The position numbers were made by a program, and so were the translations under genes. A model generated the notes under the pieces. It saw only the letters and a list, made by a program, of their open reading frames with translations. It was not told the origin of the DNA and did no database searches. From Scalesia atractyloides (Eukaryota; Streptophyta; Magnoliopsida; Asterales; Asteraceae), in contig CAMTDV010000012.1 of the NCBI GenBank assembly GCA_947069175.1, forward strand, positions 37,852,341-37,916,340: a DNA stretch of 64,000 nt, given 5' to 3'. Each line of letters starts with the position of its first letter. The stretch's first letter is position 1. Shown here piece after piece: positions 34,624-46,247 of this stretch.

Positions 34624-35850
34624 ATGGCAACTGGTCGTCGCGGAAATCTTAACATGTCAACTGAAGAATTGGTCGTTTTAATCCAAGAATACGTGAATGC
34701 TGCTCTGGTAGGCGTTCCTAACCTACCAACAGGTAACCATTATTAAATTTATATGGGAAAATCTAATAATTGGGCTAGTAGACTTTCTCACTGACTACAA
34801 GATGTTCCTGGATGCAAAACCGAGCAAGTTCACGGGTGTTGAAGGACCCATAGGACTGGTCCGTTGGATTGAAAAGTCTGAATCGGTTTTCAAAATGTGT
34901 AATTGCCTTGAAGCTAATAAGGTCAAGTATGCTGCCTCGACGTTGGAAGATGGGGCATTAACCTGGTGGAACGCACAAGTCCAAACGCGTGGACTTGTTG
35001 CGGCGAACGCAATGGCCTGGACCGAATTCAAGGCCCTAATCAAGGAGGAATGCTGTCCGCTGGACAGAGTTCAGCTGTTGGAACAAGCGTTATGGAACCA
35101 CAAGATGGTCGGGTCAGAAATTGAAGCGTACACAGCGAGACATCATGATCTGGTGTTCCTTTGTCCCGATTTGGCTAACACCGTCGATAAACGACTTGAG
35201 TTTTATCTTGGGGGTCTGGTTCCTGAGATCCAGGCATGGTAATGTCTAGAAACCCTACGACAGAGCATCAAGCGATTAGGCTGGCACATAAACTCACCGA
35301 TAAGGCGGTGGAGCAAAGGAAGTTGCCACCTAGGGGTGCAACTGAAATTGTCCCTGACAACAAAAGAAAATTCGAAGACTCACCTGCTCGACAGTCACAA
35401 CAAGGAAACCAGAAGCGGTCCAACAACTTCAACAACAATCGGGTCACAACAATCAGTCTGCCAACAACACCCAAAACTCGAGCGGCTATGCGGGTCGAAA
35501 GCCGCAATGTAATCGTTGTAACCTCCATCATCACGACCCTTGCACCGGAAATCACTGCCAACGATGTGGCAAAGCGGGACACGCGGAAAATGATTGTCGC
35601 GGGGAGATCATGTCTCGACAAAATCAGAACCAGCGCCAGGGTCAACAGCAGGGTAATAACCGGGGATGCTATCAGTGCGGTAGCACTGCCCATTTCAAGC
35701 GAGACTGCCCGCAACTTCGCAACAGCAACAATGGTGGGAATAACAACAACAACAACAACAATAACAACAATGGCAACAATGGGAATGGTGGCACAGGAGG
35801 TACCAAAGGACGTGCATTCACGCTAGGCCGTGGAGAGGCCAGAAACGACT
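34624..35850 (+). pseudogene. Chromovirus gag (frame broken)
   Basis: The gene starts MATGRRGNLNMSTEELV at 34624. The capsid part holds KFTGVEGPIGLVRWIEKSES and AASTLEDGALTWWNAQVQ. The nucleocapsid part has CNRCNLHHHDPCTGNHC, then CQRCGKAGHAENDC and CYQCGSTAHFKRDC knuckles. A 49 bp interruption at 34733-34781 has GT..AG ends, and removing it rejoins the frame, though it is short for a plant intron. A one-base loss near 35238 (IQAW, stop) and a shift near 35445 break the frame before the zinc knuckles. An Asn run (35740-35775) precedes protease. Confidence 0.8.
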
Positions 35851-36941
35851 CGAATGTGGTCACCGGTAAGTTTCCCCTTAACGATCATTTTGCTACTGTA
35901 CTTTTTGATACGGGTGCGGATAAGAGTTTTATATCTGAGTCTTTTAGGGAGAATCTAAATCTCACACCTAAACCCCTAGAGACCCCTTACGTCATAGAAC
36001 TAGTCGATGGTAAATCTGTAGATGTGACCCATTTAGTAACCGGCTGTCAACTTAAACCTGCAAGTCACACCTTTACCATTGATCTGATGACAACTACCCT
36101 GGGTAGTTTTGATGTGGTAGCCGAAATGGACTGGCTATCCGACGTCCGAGCTGAAGTTCTCTGTTTCGAGAAAGCTATCCGTATTCCGCTCTCTAACGAA
36201 GAAGTCTTGATGGTGCAAGGCGAGAAGGCAGGCGCCGTCACGAACATCATCTCTTACATGCAAGCTCAGAAGTATCTTCGGAAGAAGAACTCTTTTTCTT
36301 TGCTCGCACTGGTCACCGAGCAGTCTAAGGACGAGAAGCGGATCGAAGATATCCCCGTCATCCATGACTTTCCCGATATGTTTCCAGAGGAGTTACCTGG
36401 TCTTCCACCACATCAACAAGTGGAGTTTGAAATCGAATTGGTGAACCATGCGACTCCTATCGCCAAGGCCCTGTACCGCTTAGCTCCAGCAGAGCTGCAA
36501 GTGCTGTCTACCCAACTTCAGGAATTGTTGGAAAAAGGATTTATCCGACCCAGTACTTCGCCATGGAGAGCTCCGGTCCTTTTTGTCAAGAAGAAGGACG
36601 GGACCTTCCGCATGTGCATCGACTACAGGGAACTCAATAAGGTTACTGTCACGAACCGATATCCATTACCTCGCATCGACGACCTTTTCGACCAGCTTCA
36701 AGGGTCAAGTTACTACTCCAAGATTGATCTACGGTCCGGTTATCACCAGCTACGCGTCAGGGAGGAGGATATCTCCAAGACGACATTTCACACTCGGTAT
36801 GGCCATTACGAGTTCTTAGTCATGCCCTTCGGTCTCACCAATGCACCCGTGGTGTTCATGGACCTCATGAACCGCGTGTGTAAGCCGTATCTCGACAAGT
36901 TTGTCATCGTGTTCATCGATGATATACTCATCTACTCTTAG
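35610..36941 (+). pseudogene. Chromovirus zinc knuckle, protease and reverse transcriptase (premature stop)
   Basis: This long open frame covers the last zinc knuckle, the aspartic protease (TVLFDTGADKSFISESF) and the reverse transcriptase. RT blocks include PWRAPVLFVKKKDGTFRMC, YPLPRIDDLFDQLQG, KIDLRSGYHQLRV with the first catalytic Asp, MPFGLTNAPVVFMDLMN, and VFIDDILIYS with the paired Asp (FIDD where YIDD or FVDD is also seen). The frame ends at a TAG exactly where relatives have Lys after IYS, so a single AAG to TAG change truncates it. RT homology continues beyond the stop. Confidence 0.9.
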
Positions 36942-37690
36942 GGTGAAGAAGAACATGCTGAGCATCTGCGATTATTGCTGGAACTACTTCAACAAGAGAA
37001 ACTATATGCCAAGTTTTCGAAGTGTGATTTCTGGATTCGGGAAGTTCAGTTCCTCGGGCATATCGTGAATGAAAAGGGTATTCACGTTGATCCCGCCAAG
37101 ATCGATGCTATCAAGAACAGGGAAGCACCCAGGACACCGACATAGATCCGCCAAATTTTGGGTTTGGTTGGTTACTACAGACGCTTCATCGAGGGATTTT
37201 CCAAGATCGCACAATCGCTTACCACTCTCACTCAAAGGGCACCAAGTATGCTTGGGGTGACAAACATGAAGCATCATTTCAATTACTGAAACGGAAGCTT
37301 TGCAGTGCGCCCATTTTATCCTTGCCAGAGGGGACAGATGATTTTGTGGTATATTGTGACGCTTCCATTCAGTGATTGGGATGTGTACTCATGCAACGTG
37401 ATAAGGTCATCGCGTATGCATCCCGACAGTTGAAGGTCCACGAGAAGAACTATACGACACATGACTTGGAATTGGGAGCAGTTGTGTTTGCACTTAAGAT
37501 TTGGAGACACTATTTGTATGGAACAAGGTGCACAATCTACATGGATCACAAGAGCCTTCAACATATTTTTGACCAGAAGGAGCTGAACATGCGACAGCGT
37601 CGCTTGGTCGAACTCCTGAACGATTATGAATGTGCCATTCGGTATCACCCGGGTAAAGCTAACGTGGTAGCTGTCGGAAGGAGCACTTGA
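36942..37690 (+). pseudogene. Chromovirus RT thumb and RNase H (degraded)
   Basis: The frame resumes after the TAG with EEEHAEHLRLLLELLQQEKL and FLGHIVNEKGIHVDP, then LGLVGYYRRFIEGFSKIA. The RNase H part is VVYCDASIQ, stop, LGCVLMQRDKVIAYASRQLK and THDLELGAVVFALKIWRHYL, then YHPGKANVVA, where the usual DALSRK continuation is lost to an indel. In-frame stops lie at about 37142 and 37374, with shifts near 37235 and 37670. Confidence 0.85.
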
Positions 37691-39448
37691 AACCTCGTCG
37701 GGTACGAGCACTACAGTTCACAATTCATTCTGGGTTACCCGAACAGATACGCGATGCACAGCTAGAAGCAGTTAAGGAAGAGAACATCAAGGCCGAATCT
37801 GTGGGAAAGATGGAACGCGATTGGGAAGTGAAACCCAATGGTGCCCGGTATTTCATGAATCGTATATGGGTACCTCTCTACGAAAACCTCAGGAAGCTAG
37901 TTATGGACGAAGCTCACAAATCCCGATACTCTGTCCATCCTGGTTAGGATAAGATGTATCAAGACCTTAAAGCCGCGTACTGGTGGCCCAACATGAAAGC
38001 GAATATAGCCACCTACATGAGCAAGTGTTTGACTTGTGCGAAAGTCAAGGTGGGATACCAGAAGCCATCAGGGCTACTTCAACAACCTGAGATCCCAGTG
38101 TGGAAATGGGATCAGATCTCGATGGACTTTATCACTAAACTCCCGCGAACTCCGGGTGGTTGCGATACCATCTGGGTAATCGTGGATCGTCTAACTAAGT
38201 CTGCACACTTCCTAGCGACCAAAGAAACAGATAAGATGGATAAGTTGACTCGCATCTACATTAAGGAAGTAGTTTCTCCAACATCCATCATCTCAGACAG
38301 AGATGCTCGTTTCACGTCCAACTTTTGGCAGTCACTTCAGAAAGCGTTGGGTACACGCTTAGATATGAGCATAGCATACCACCCTCAGACGGATGGTCAA
38401 AGTGAAAGGACCATTCAGACCTTGGAGCACATGCTTAGGGCATGCGTGATAGATTTCGAAAACAGTTGGGAAATCCATCTGCCTTTGGTGGAATTCTCGT
38501 ATAACAACAGTTACCATACGAGTATTCAGGCGACACCATTTGAAGCATTATACGGTCGCAAATGTAGATCACCGGTCTGTTGGGCAGGAGTCGGTGACAG
38601 TCAACACACAGGTCCTGAGTTGATACTTGAGGCTACTGAAAAGATTGTGCAAATCAGAAACCGCATGGCAGCGGCACGAGATCGACAGAAAAGTTATGTT
38701 GATCAACGACGCAAACCACTCGAATTTCAAGTAGGCGACCGCGTCCTACTGAAAATGTCACCCTGGAAGGGTGTAATTCGTTTTGGGAAACGAGGCAAAC
38801 TAAATCCACGGTACGTAGGCCCATTTATGATTTCGAAGCGTATGGTCAAAGTGAAAGGACCATTCAGACCTTGGAGGACATGCTTAGGGCATGCGTGGTA
38901 GACTTCGAAAACAGTTGGGAAATCCATCTGCCTTTGGTGGAATTCTCGTATAACAACAGTTACCATACGAGTATTCAGGCGGCATCGTTTGAAGCATTAT
39001 ACGGTCGCAAATGTAGATCACCGGTTTGTTGGGTAGAAGTCGGTGACAGTCAACACACAGGTCCTGAGTAGATACTTGAGGCTACTGAAAAGATTGTGCA
39101 AATCAGAAACCGCATGGCAGCGGCACGAGATCAACAGAAAAGTTACGTTGATCAACGACGCAAACCACTCGAATTTCAAGTAAGCGACCGCGTCCTACTG
39201 AAAATGTCACCCTGGAAGGGTGTAATTCGTTTTGGGAAACGAGGCAAATTAAATCCACGGTACGTAGGCCCATTTGTGATTTCGAAGCGTATCGGGCCCG
39301 TAGCTTATCAGTTAGACCTTCCTGCTGAACTCAGTGGAGTTCACAACGTTTTTCACGTGTCCAATCTGAAGAAGTGCCTATCAGATGAGACCCTAGACAT
39401 TCCATTGGATGAGATTCAAGTGGATGAGCAACTGCATTTTGTGGAATA
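37687..39448 (+). pseudogene. Chromovirus integrase with internal duplication
   Basis: The N-terminal zinc-binding part includes HKSRYSVHPG, a stop, then DKMYQDLKAAYWWPNMK and CLTCAKVK. The catalytic core has WDQISMDFITKLPRTPGG (first Asp), TSIISDRDARFTSNFW (second Asp) and HPQTDGQSERTIQTLEHML (Glu). The C-terminal part has FQVGDRVLLKMSPWKG and the GPF motif in YVGPFMISKR. At 38842 the sequence jumps back: 38842-39290 repeats 38393-38841, giving a second core and C-terminal copy out of frame. After it the frame runs through IGPVAYQLDLPAELSGVHN to a TAA at 39447. Confidence 0.9.
38393..39290 (+). repeat. 449 bp tandem duplication inside integrase
   Basis: Two adjacent copies, 38393-38841 and 38842-39290, start at ATGGTCAAAGTGAAAGGACC and end at CGAAGCGTAT. 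They differ at few positions. Since 449 is not a multiple of three, the second copy is in a shifted frame. The joint shares only short homology (ATGGTCAA against the following CGGGCCC context). Confidence 0.92.
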
Positions 39449-39629
39449 ACCTATCAAGATCATGGACCGTGAGATTAAGACTCGAAGGCACAGCAAGATA
39501 CCGATCGTCAAGGTTCGTTGGAACTCTAAGCGTGGACCGGAGTTCACGTGGGAAAGAGAGGACCAAATGAAAAGCAAATATCCACACCTTTTTGCAGCTG
39601 AGCAGCAATCTGACGTTACCGTCAACTGA
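39449..39629 (+). pseudogene. Chromodomain of the chromovirus integrase
   Basis: In frame after the TAA, the translation reads PIKIMDREIKTRRHSKIPIV, then VRWNSKRGPEFTWEREDQM and KYPHLF. This is the C-terminal chromodomain found in Tekay-type integrases, which is thought to guide insertion by binding modified histones. It ends at a TGA at 39627-39629. Confidence 0.82.
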
Positions 39630-39777
39630 ATTTCGGGACGAAATTCTTTCAACATGGGGATGATGTGACAGCCTGGGAATTACTTCTACCATTCTAACAA
39701 ACTGAACTTTTGTGCGTTGCATTCCAAACCACGTTTACTCAATTTTCAGGACGAATATTCTTTCAACATGGGGATAA
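39630..39777 (+). other. Duplicated polypurine-tract region
   Basis: The TTCGGGACGAAATTCTTTC block plus ACATGGGGATGATGTGACA occurs at 39631-39670. A second version, TTCAGGACGAATATTCTTTC plus ACATGGGGATAA, ends at 39777 just before the 3' LTR. The first copy includes an LTR-like start (TGTGACAGCC), so the element carries a vestigial second LTR junction. Confidence 0.75.
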
Positions 39778-42450
39778 TGTGACATCCCGGCTTTTCAGGT
39801 ATCTTAAACGCACTACTTTATGGTTATTCACTCCTACGCTGATTTAATTCGGAGAATTAAATTACACGCTCGCAATAACTATGCTAACTTTGTGAATCTA
39901 TAGGGTGAATTACGTGCTATGTGTTATTAGACGGGTTTTATCTGAATTACGTGCTATGTGTTATTAGACGTTTGTGAATCTATTGCGTCTCACTCCAAAT
40001 ACGTGATTTAATATTTTATAAACTCCGTTTCGCAAATAATATTTTAGTAACTTTTATTTATAAACCGAACCAAGTCTGTGAAACGTTTCGACTTCGCGAC
40101 CAAGCAAACCCAACCCGCCACCCACATCCCCTTGCGACCCACACCTCCTTGCAGCCCAAGGAAATAACCCAAACTTGAGGCCCAAGGCACTTACCTAAAA
40201 CCCCCCCCCCAATCGCGACCCCCCTCCCCTTGTTATATTTATATGTATGTATGCATGGGATGTTTAAAAAAAGAAACCCTAATACCCTAGAAGAAGGTCG
40301 ACGGCAGCCCCCCCTCTCACGGTCGCGCAAGCCTACAACTCCCGGATTGATTCCAAGCTTGTCCCGGTTCGCGAATCATCATCGTTTCAAGGTTAGGGTT
40401 TAATTGTATTGCGATTCACACTAGGTTTTGTGTAATCTTGATCATGATTATGTGCTTGTATGATTATTAGTATGAAAAAGTGTTGTGGTGTATGATTAGT
40501 TCGGTTGAATATGCGAATCTTTGCGGTTGCGATGATATGTTTAATACTAAAATCGTAGGCTGCGTTTTATCGATAAAGATCATGATATATATAATTAGGG
40601 TTTGCATGAATATTGATATATATGATGATGATATTTGACAAATTAACCTGCTATTAATCAATACAACTAAGCGTCATGACCGTTTAAACATATTCTAGTG
40701 CGATAAAGTCGAAAACAGTAAGCTGATTGGCATTTACAGCCAACTTCAGTTGGCTGTAACCTGATCAGTATTTATCGAAAATTGGATTTTCTGAATCCTA
40801 AAACGTGTATTTTTGAAAAAACGCTTCAAATGGAGCCGGATTCATATTTTTATGAGGTCGTTTGCTATTTTTAAATGGTCATTTAATGCAGCAGCTGAAG
40901 CTGTGTAAATTCTGCAGAATTTGCAGGTTGTTTATCGAGTCAGATCTCATAGTCTGTATGGGGTTAGATCACGAAATTTGTACAGTGACTGGAGACGGAA
41001 ATTTCCGAAAATCTCCCACTAGAATTTTATTAATTGGATGAACGATGATTTTTAAATAATTTTTCTCGTGGACTGCAGTCAGAAAGTGACGAATCTGACT
41101 GCAGCCAAGTATATAAATTTTTATAAATAATGGGTAAAGGTTTAGGATTTGAAAATTTTACACAAAATTCTAAAGTCTAATTGACACCACCTGTAAAAAA
41201 ATTGGAAGTTTTGGAACGTTAGAACTATTTTATAAAAATCCTCGAAAACAACCCAGTTATGAGCGTACAAGCTGAAACATGATAACTTGCGTTTGTGTGT
41301 ACCTAAGTGTTGTATGAGTTAATCTGTGTTTATGACAAGTTGGTTTGATCATTATTTTATATGATGATACTTTTCATGCATGATTATGGTTTCGAATTGG
41401 TTATTACGTGTGCCGAACTGTGGTTAGTTATGCGTAGGGTTTTGTGTCAGTGTGTTCACACACTAACTTTAAATCGGTTGACATGTTAGGACGCGATTAG
41501 TGGTTCCATCATTTGCTTCTTTTGCGTTATTCTAACCGAGCAATTTAAGGTGAGTTCGCGGCCCCTATTTTATCCGGTTTTAAACAACAGGGGGAGAAAC
41601 ATGTACACGCTCTACAACTCTATCTTTTTACGTTATGAGAAATTAACGCAGTTAACTATTCGGTAACTAAGTTAATGTTAATATACGTTATGGTCACTAA
41701 GTAGTTTTATCACGGAAGTCCTCAACCAACTCTCGGATCGTTAGTATTGGGTTAGATAGCGGGGAAATTATGGTAGTACTACTGGGCCCGACAAGCCCCA
41801 CTCGAGCTAGTCGCGCTAGCCCACCGGGAACGGTCAACGGGTGATTAATTTGGCCTAACTTTTGCCATGGTCAGTGATAAACCTGGCAACACAGAGGCAA
41901 CAACTGTCAGCTTCAATCGCTAACTCTTATGTGACGTAACTTTAGGCTCGCTACCTACATGTTAACATTGAACTTACTTACGAACCAACATTATTATTCC
42001 GGGTTAGGAATAATGGAACTATGTCGTTATCCGGGTTAGGGATAACGGGGGAAAACAATCTTTTAAACCGAACTTGTGAACTTATAAAAACCTGTGAACT
42101 CACTCTTCTTTAATGTTGACACTTGTTTGTTTGCATGTTTCTCAGGACGCTAGGAGTCCTAGGTGCACTCACTTGCATTTGATCAAGACATTTTTATCGA
42201 GTCTTATTTACGAATAATGTTTGGATTTTGGTTTTGGCGTTTATGTTGGCGCCCGTTACTTAATGTTAATGCTTCCGCTAAACTTTGAAACCTTGATATT
42301 TTGAAAATGACTATGAATGTTTACAACAAATGTTTTTAGAAAACGTTTAAATAAATCATATAGAGTTGTTCGATATTGCTAGTGTCTGAGATTCTGTTTG
42401 ATCACATGCCTCGCGGTAATACTCCGCAAGTGGAAATTGAGGGTGTGACA
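39778..42450 (+). repeat. 3' LTR of the chromovirus (2673 bp)
   Basis: Same boundaries as the 5' LTR, with scattered substitutions and small indels. For example, TTTAATGCAG is present near 40885 and absent from the 5' copy, and the poly-C and poly-A tracts are shorter here. Confidence 0.93.
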
Positions 42451-42455
42451 CTAAT

Positions 42456-43754
42456 GACGAGAACTCATTGTCTAGGCTTATTCTAGATGTTAAATTAGAA
42501 TTATTCTAAGTTGGTGACAAACTTATGACAATGGCATTTGTTGCTTTGGTCAGCTCGGAAGCTTATGTAAGCTAATACAATATGAGTTGAATTCACTGAT
42601 ACAATGAGGTTGATCTTGTTCAATCATTGTGTATAAATGTCGTCATAAGTGAAGTTATGGAAATGTTGATCAAATGGCAAGAAATGTGGGGGAGGATCCA
42701 TTTAGAAACAACCCTACAAAGGTATGTAGAATTGGTTTTAATTACCCCATCTTGATGATATCCAATTACACTTAAATGTGGGGGTGTCTTGCATTTGTAT
42801 CATAAAAGTTTGGCAATAAGGATTTTGTAATCCAATATAACATTGCAAACAGACGACTAAGTGGAGGACACAAAGGTCGTAGTGCATAATGGAGATGTGT
42901 TTACCTTTAATGATACGTTTATCTTAGAAAGACATATATGATAACCAGATTCAGATGGCCACTGAGGTTATAGTATTAGAAGTTGACAATAGGCAAATTA
43001 ACTTGCGAGTTAAGAACACATCATGACAACTGATCTCAAATAAGTAAAGTTATTTGTAGTGACTAGACAAAGTCAAAGATAATGTTATAGATCCAACAAC
43101 CTGAGGATTTGTTATAGATCAAGTTGTGGAATGAGACTAAAGCCTATTAAAAAGGGTATGTGAAGGAAACCTAACTTAGTTGACTGGAGATCCCAAGATC
43201 TAAGTTCAATAGAACAACTAACTCATATGCCTAAGGGTGGTCACAGTGTGGACATAAATGTTATGCATAAGCTAGTATATATGGTTATACATACCCCAAA
43301 GTATAAAAGGGTGTTTAAATACATCCTAGTCTATTCCTATGATATTTAGTGACAAAGAGTAGGCTAAGCTATGTGGTAAGTGATTTGAATAAATCACGAT
43401 AACCACCATGCTTTTAACGATCTAAGTAGAATCACATATGTTAGAGAGAAGGGGTCGCTTCGAATGGAATTAAGGGCACAATTCCTAAAGCTCTCGCAGA
43501 ACCAGGAAAGTGTTCCACGGCCATTATTGGACACGGCTATGAGGAGATGACCCGGCTAAGGAGAGTCTTGTGTGAAATGTATTGTCGTTTACCCAAACGG
43601 CAGTCGAGTTCAAAGACATCGATGTCTACTCAGAGCTAGTTGGCTAAGTGCATTTCATGAACGAAGGTTCAAAGGGTAACACCTACCTATCGTATGCAAA
43701 ACTCAACTGTCGAGGTTCCATTGGAAATTTTATGTGTTTTGAATGATCTTCATT
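42456..43754. other. Internal non-coding DNA of the LARD-like element, 3' part
   Basis: About 1.3 kb between the chromovirus and the 3' LTR. I find no gag or pol motif in any frame. Confidence 0.5.
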
Positions 43755-43766
43755 CATGTGGGGGAT
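43755..43766 (+). other. Polypurine tract of the LARD-like element
   Basis: ATGTGGGGGAT directly precedes the 3' LTR start TGTTGGAAATT. This fixes plus-strand orientation. Confidence 0.8.
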
Positions 43767-44502
43767 TGTTGGAAATTTGGTGAATGGATATTTAATATAT
43801 TTATAATTTAATGAAATTATAAATATTAATTAGAATCTTTATGTGGTGAACTCCTGTTTATGACATTTAATTAGTTTTATTAGAGTTTTTAAGTCTCTAA
43901 TTAAGTGACTAATTAAGTGAAACCTTCACTAATCCTTAACTCTTTTATAATTAGTAGGATATGTGCTTCTTTTTGTGAATATAAGAATATTGTATTGCTT
44001 AATACAAAAATATACTAGAAGGAGGATGAACACTTGAAGACCAATTAGAGAGAGGAGTACTCTCTACTTGTTTTCCACCACCATTACATCCTTATTTGTT
44101 CCATAAGTTCAAACACTACAATTACCCGGTGTAACCTTGGGCGCGTGAGCCATCTTTGGCAGTACACACTGCTTTGGCTGTTGTACCCTAGAAAACAGTC
44201 GCGTCGTCTTTAGTAGAGGCGCGAAACCTATTTTAAGGGAAGCGTGTTGAACACGTGCCTCAACCAAAATCGTCAACGTTTTAGTGTGCTCTTTTTGCAG
44301 TCTAGGATGCTATCAAGTGCGGGTGAAGGACCCACCAGAGATGCGGCTTGAATCAAGATTGGTATATATAATTATATTTTATGTTCTTTTTATTTAGTTA
44401 TTGCAACCGATGTTGTACTATGATATTTCATATGAATAACGAGAGTCTCGTTATTATATATTTTGTAACTATATTGTCTAAAAAGTGAGCCTAGTTCCTA
44501 CA
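43767..44502 (+). repeat. 3' LTR of the LARD-like element
   Basis: 736 bp, TGTTGGAAATTTGG to GTTCCTACA. It is 27 bp shorter than the 5' LTR, mainly because a GAGTACTC-containing segment is single here. Confidence 0.88.
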
Positions 44503-45200
44503 TATAGGTTCCCGAAGTATTCAAGTTGGAGCAACAGAAGACGGTTAAAGTGGCAGATAGGATATTCGACTCAGGCGGTCTTTTGACAATTAGGTTCAGC
44601 TGGACGCGATCTCCAGATTCAGAAGCAGAGCTCACTCAGTTAGCGGAGCTAGATCATGCTTTGATGTCAGTTAATGTCGAGGAAGGTGACGATAAGTGGA
44701 GCTGGGATTTAGACTCGTCCAGTACCTTTTTGGTAAGCAGTTTGAGACTTAGAATGCAAACCGAAAGATTCCCATAATTGAATTTGGCATTTGAATGGAA
44801 TGTGTGGGTCCCAATTAAGGTTAACTTCTTTCCGTGGAGGTTAGCGCTTAAATGTGTACCGATAATAGTAGATTTGGCTAGGAGAAACGTATACTTCGAA
44901 TCTCTAACTTGCAAACTGTGTGGTGAATCAGACGAGCGAGTCGAGCATTTATTTGTTGCTTGTGGTTTCGCCCAGGTTGTTTGGGACTTGATCGCCCAAT
45001 GGAGTAAGTGCAATCAGGTTTTTGTGTTTGGTATAAAGGACTTATTTGAGATACATCGGCATGTGAGAGGATCTCTGAGGTGGAAGAAGATGTTGTACTC
45101 TATTATTCAAATAGCGGTATGGTGCATTTGGAGATGTAGAAACGATCAAGTCTTAAATCAAAAGATAACAACTATGGCTGGAATAAAGAATGAAATTTGA
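44503..45200 (+). pseudogene. LINE C-terminal region with zinc-binding RT domain
   Basis: This continues the LINE protein from 24200 (FPKYSSWSNRR in one frame; KVADRIFDSGGLLTIRF in another). The zinc-binding reverse transcriptase domain is clear: VPIKVNFFPWRLALKCVPI, then CKLCGESDERVEHLFVACGF with a C-x2-C..H-x4-C pattern, then VWDLIAQW and a C-terminal WKKMLYSIIQIAVWCIWR. There is one in-frame TAA at 44775 and a stop at 45198. No clear poly(A) tail follows. Confidence 0.82.
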
Positions 45201-45518
45201 CCAATCAGTTGAACCCCTTTCAGTTAAATTTAAAAAACAAGTTAAATCCACCAATCATATGTGCACAAATTCACGAACCCACAAAAACCACCATCCCAAG
45301 TGTCAAGACTTGAGGTGAAGCAAATGTTCTAGTTAAACCCATAGGACCATCACCAGAGTACCCTTCCCCCTAATAAAATAAAAGTGATCATTTTTATATA
45401 TATATTTTTTTTCACAATGGTTACATATTATTTAATAAAAACAATAAAGTCGGTTTTTTGTTGATGGGGAAAAGGAATCGGAGGTGGAAGAGTCCCTCTG
45501 AAGAATCGCCGGAAATTA
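45201..45518. other. Spacer after the LINE
   Basis: AT-rich; nothing recognised. Confidence 0.4.
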
Positions 45519-45651
45519 ATGGGTGACAACCAAATGGAGAAGGGTCTAAACCCTCCTAACTCTTCGATTTTGCAGCAGCTGAGTTGCAGCAAATGGCGTA
45601 TTAGGACGCTTGGCGTGTCTGCCAACGCCCCTTCTCTTCTCTTAAAAAGAG
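45519..45651 (+). pseudogene. Possible first exon upstream of the GLTSCR1-like fragment
   Basis: ATG at 45519 opens a frame with MEKGLNPPNSSILQQLSCSK and WRIRTLGVSANAPSLLLKRE, ending at a plausible donor (GAG/GTACAA, 45652). It lies on the same strand 1.4 kb before the GLTSCR1-domain exon and could be that gene's first exon. No intermediate exon was found. The link is inference. Confidence 0.35.
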
Positions 45652-45919
45652 AGGTACAATTTCCCCTATTTCTCCTTTCATTCCATTCATGGACACATAT
45701 CATACATTTTTTCACTTGGCTGTTTGAATGTAACAACATATTAGAATGGTCACAAATTTGAGATTCTGTTTATTTGTTTGTGTCAACATATGATAAAAGA
45801 TAGATAGATCGATCGAGCGATCGATCAGCACTTAGTAGTAAGTAGACTTTTGTTTTATTAGTTTATTAAACTCTTATCCTCGCACCACTACACCGTCATT
45901 CATTTATGCCATGTTATAT

Positions 45920-45953
45920 GTGAGTGAGTGAGTGAGTGAGTGAGTGAGTGAGT
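45920..45953. repeat. (TGAG)n microsatellite
   Basis: About eight GTGA/TGAG units in a row. A GATC-rich tract (GATAGATCGATCGAGCGATC) lies upstream at about 45800-45830. Confidence 0.9.
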
Positions 45954-46247
45954 GTTTTAGTGTATGTTAACACATAAACTTCTCTTGTTTTGTGTTTCAC
46001 AACCTACAAGTGTTTTTGCTAAACATGCCTTGCCTCTGGGGGCCTATCGCCTCACACTTTGTTGATATTGTTTCACTTGATAAACCAAATATTCATTTTT
46101 TACTAGTTACCCACCTCACATTCTTAACCCACCATCTTTCTTATTTACAATCCCATTGTTGTAGTTTCAAGACCGCTTAGCTTTTTTAGAGGTTAGAACC
46201 TTTCATGTTAAAGGTGCAAACCACAAAAAAAGTTTAGACCTAGGTTG

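Larger units (their letters stand above)
30847..42455 (+). mobile_element. Tekay-type chromovirus (Ty3/gypsy), full length but mutated
   Basis: A complete plus-strand element: 5' LTR 30852-33521, initiator-Met primer site, extra ORF, gag, protease, RT, RNase H, integrase, chromodomain, polypurine tract and 3' LTR 39778-42450. A perfect CTAAT target duplication (30847-30851, 42451-42455) flanks it. Several indels and stops inactivate gag and pol. The RT, integrase and chromodomain sequences are of the Tekay/Del lineage. Confidence 0.93.
24196..44507 (+). mobile_element. Non-coding LTR retrotransposon (LARD-like) carrying two later insertions
   Basis: The LTRs are 24201-24963 and 43767-44502. 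The flanks are TATAA (24196-24200) and TATAG (44503-44507), a 5 bp duplication with one change, and they rejoin the LINE frame. The first base of the left LTR is A where the right LTR has T. After removing the two nested insertions, the internal region is about 4.3 kb with no recognisable gag or pol, so it needed enzymes from another element. LTR size suggests Copia, but the superfamily is not established. Confidence 0.8.
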
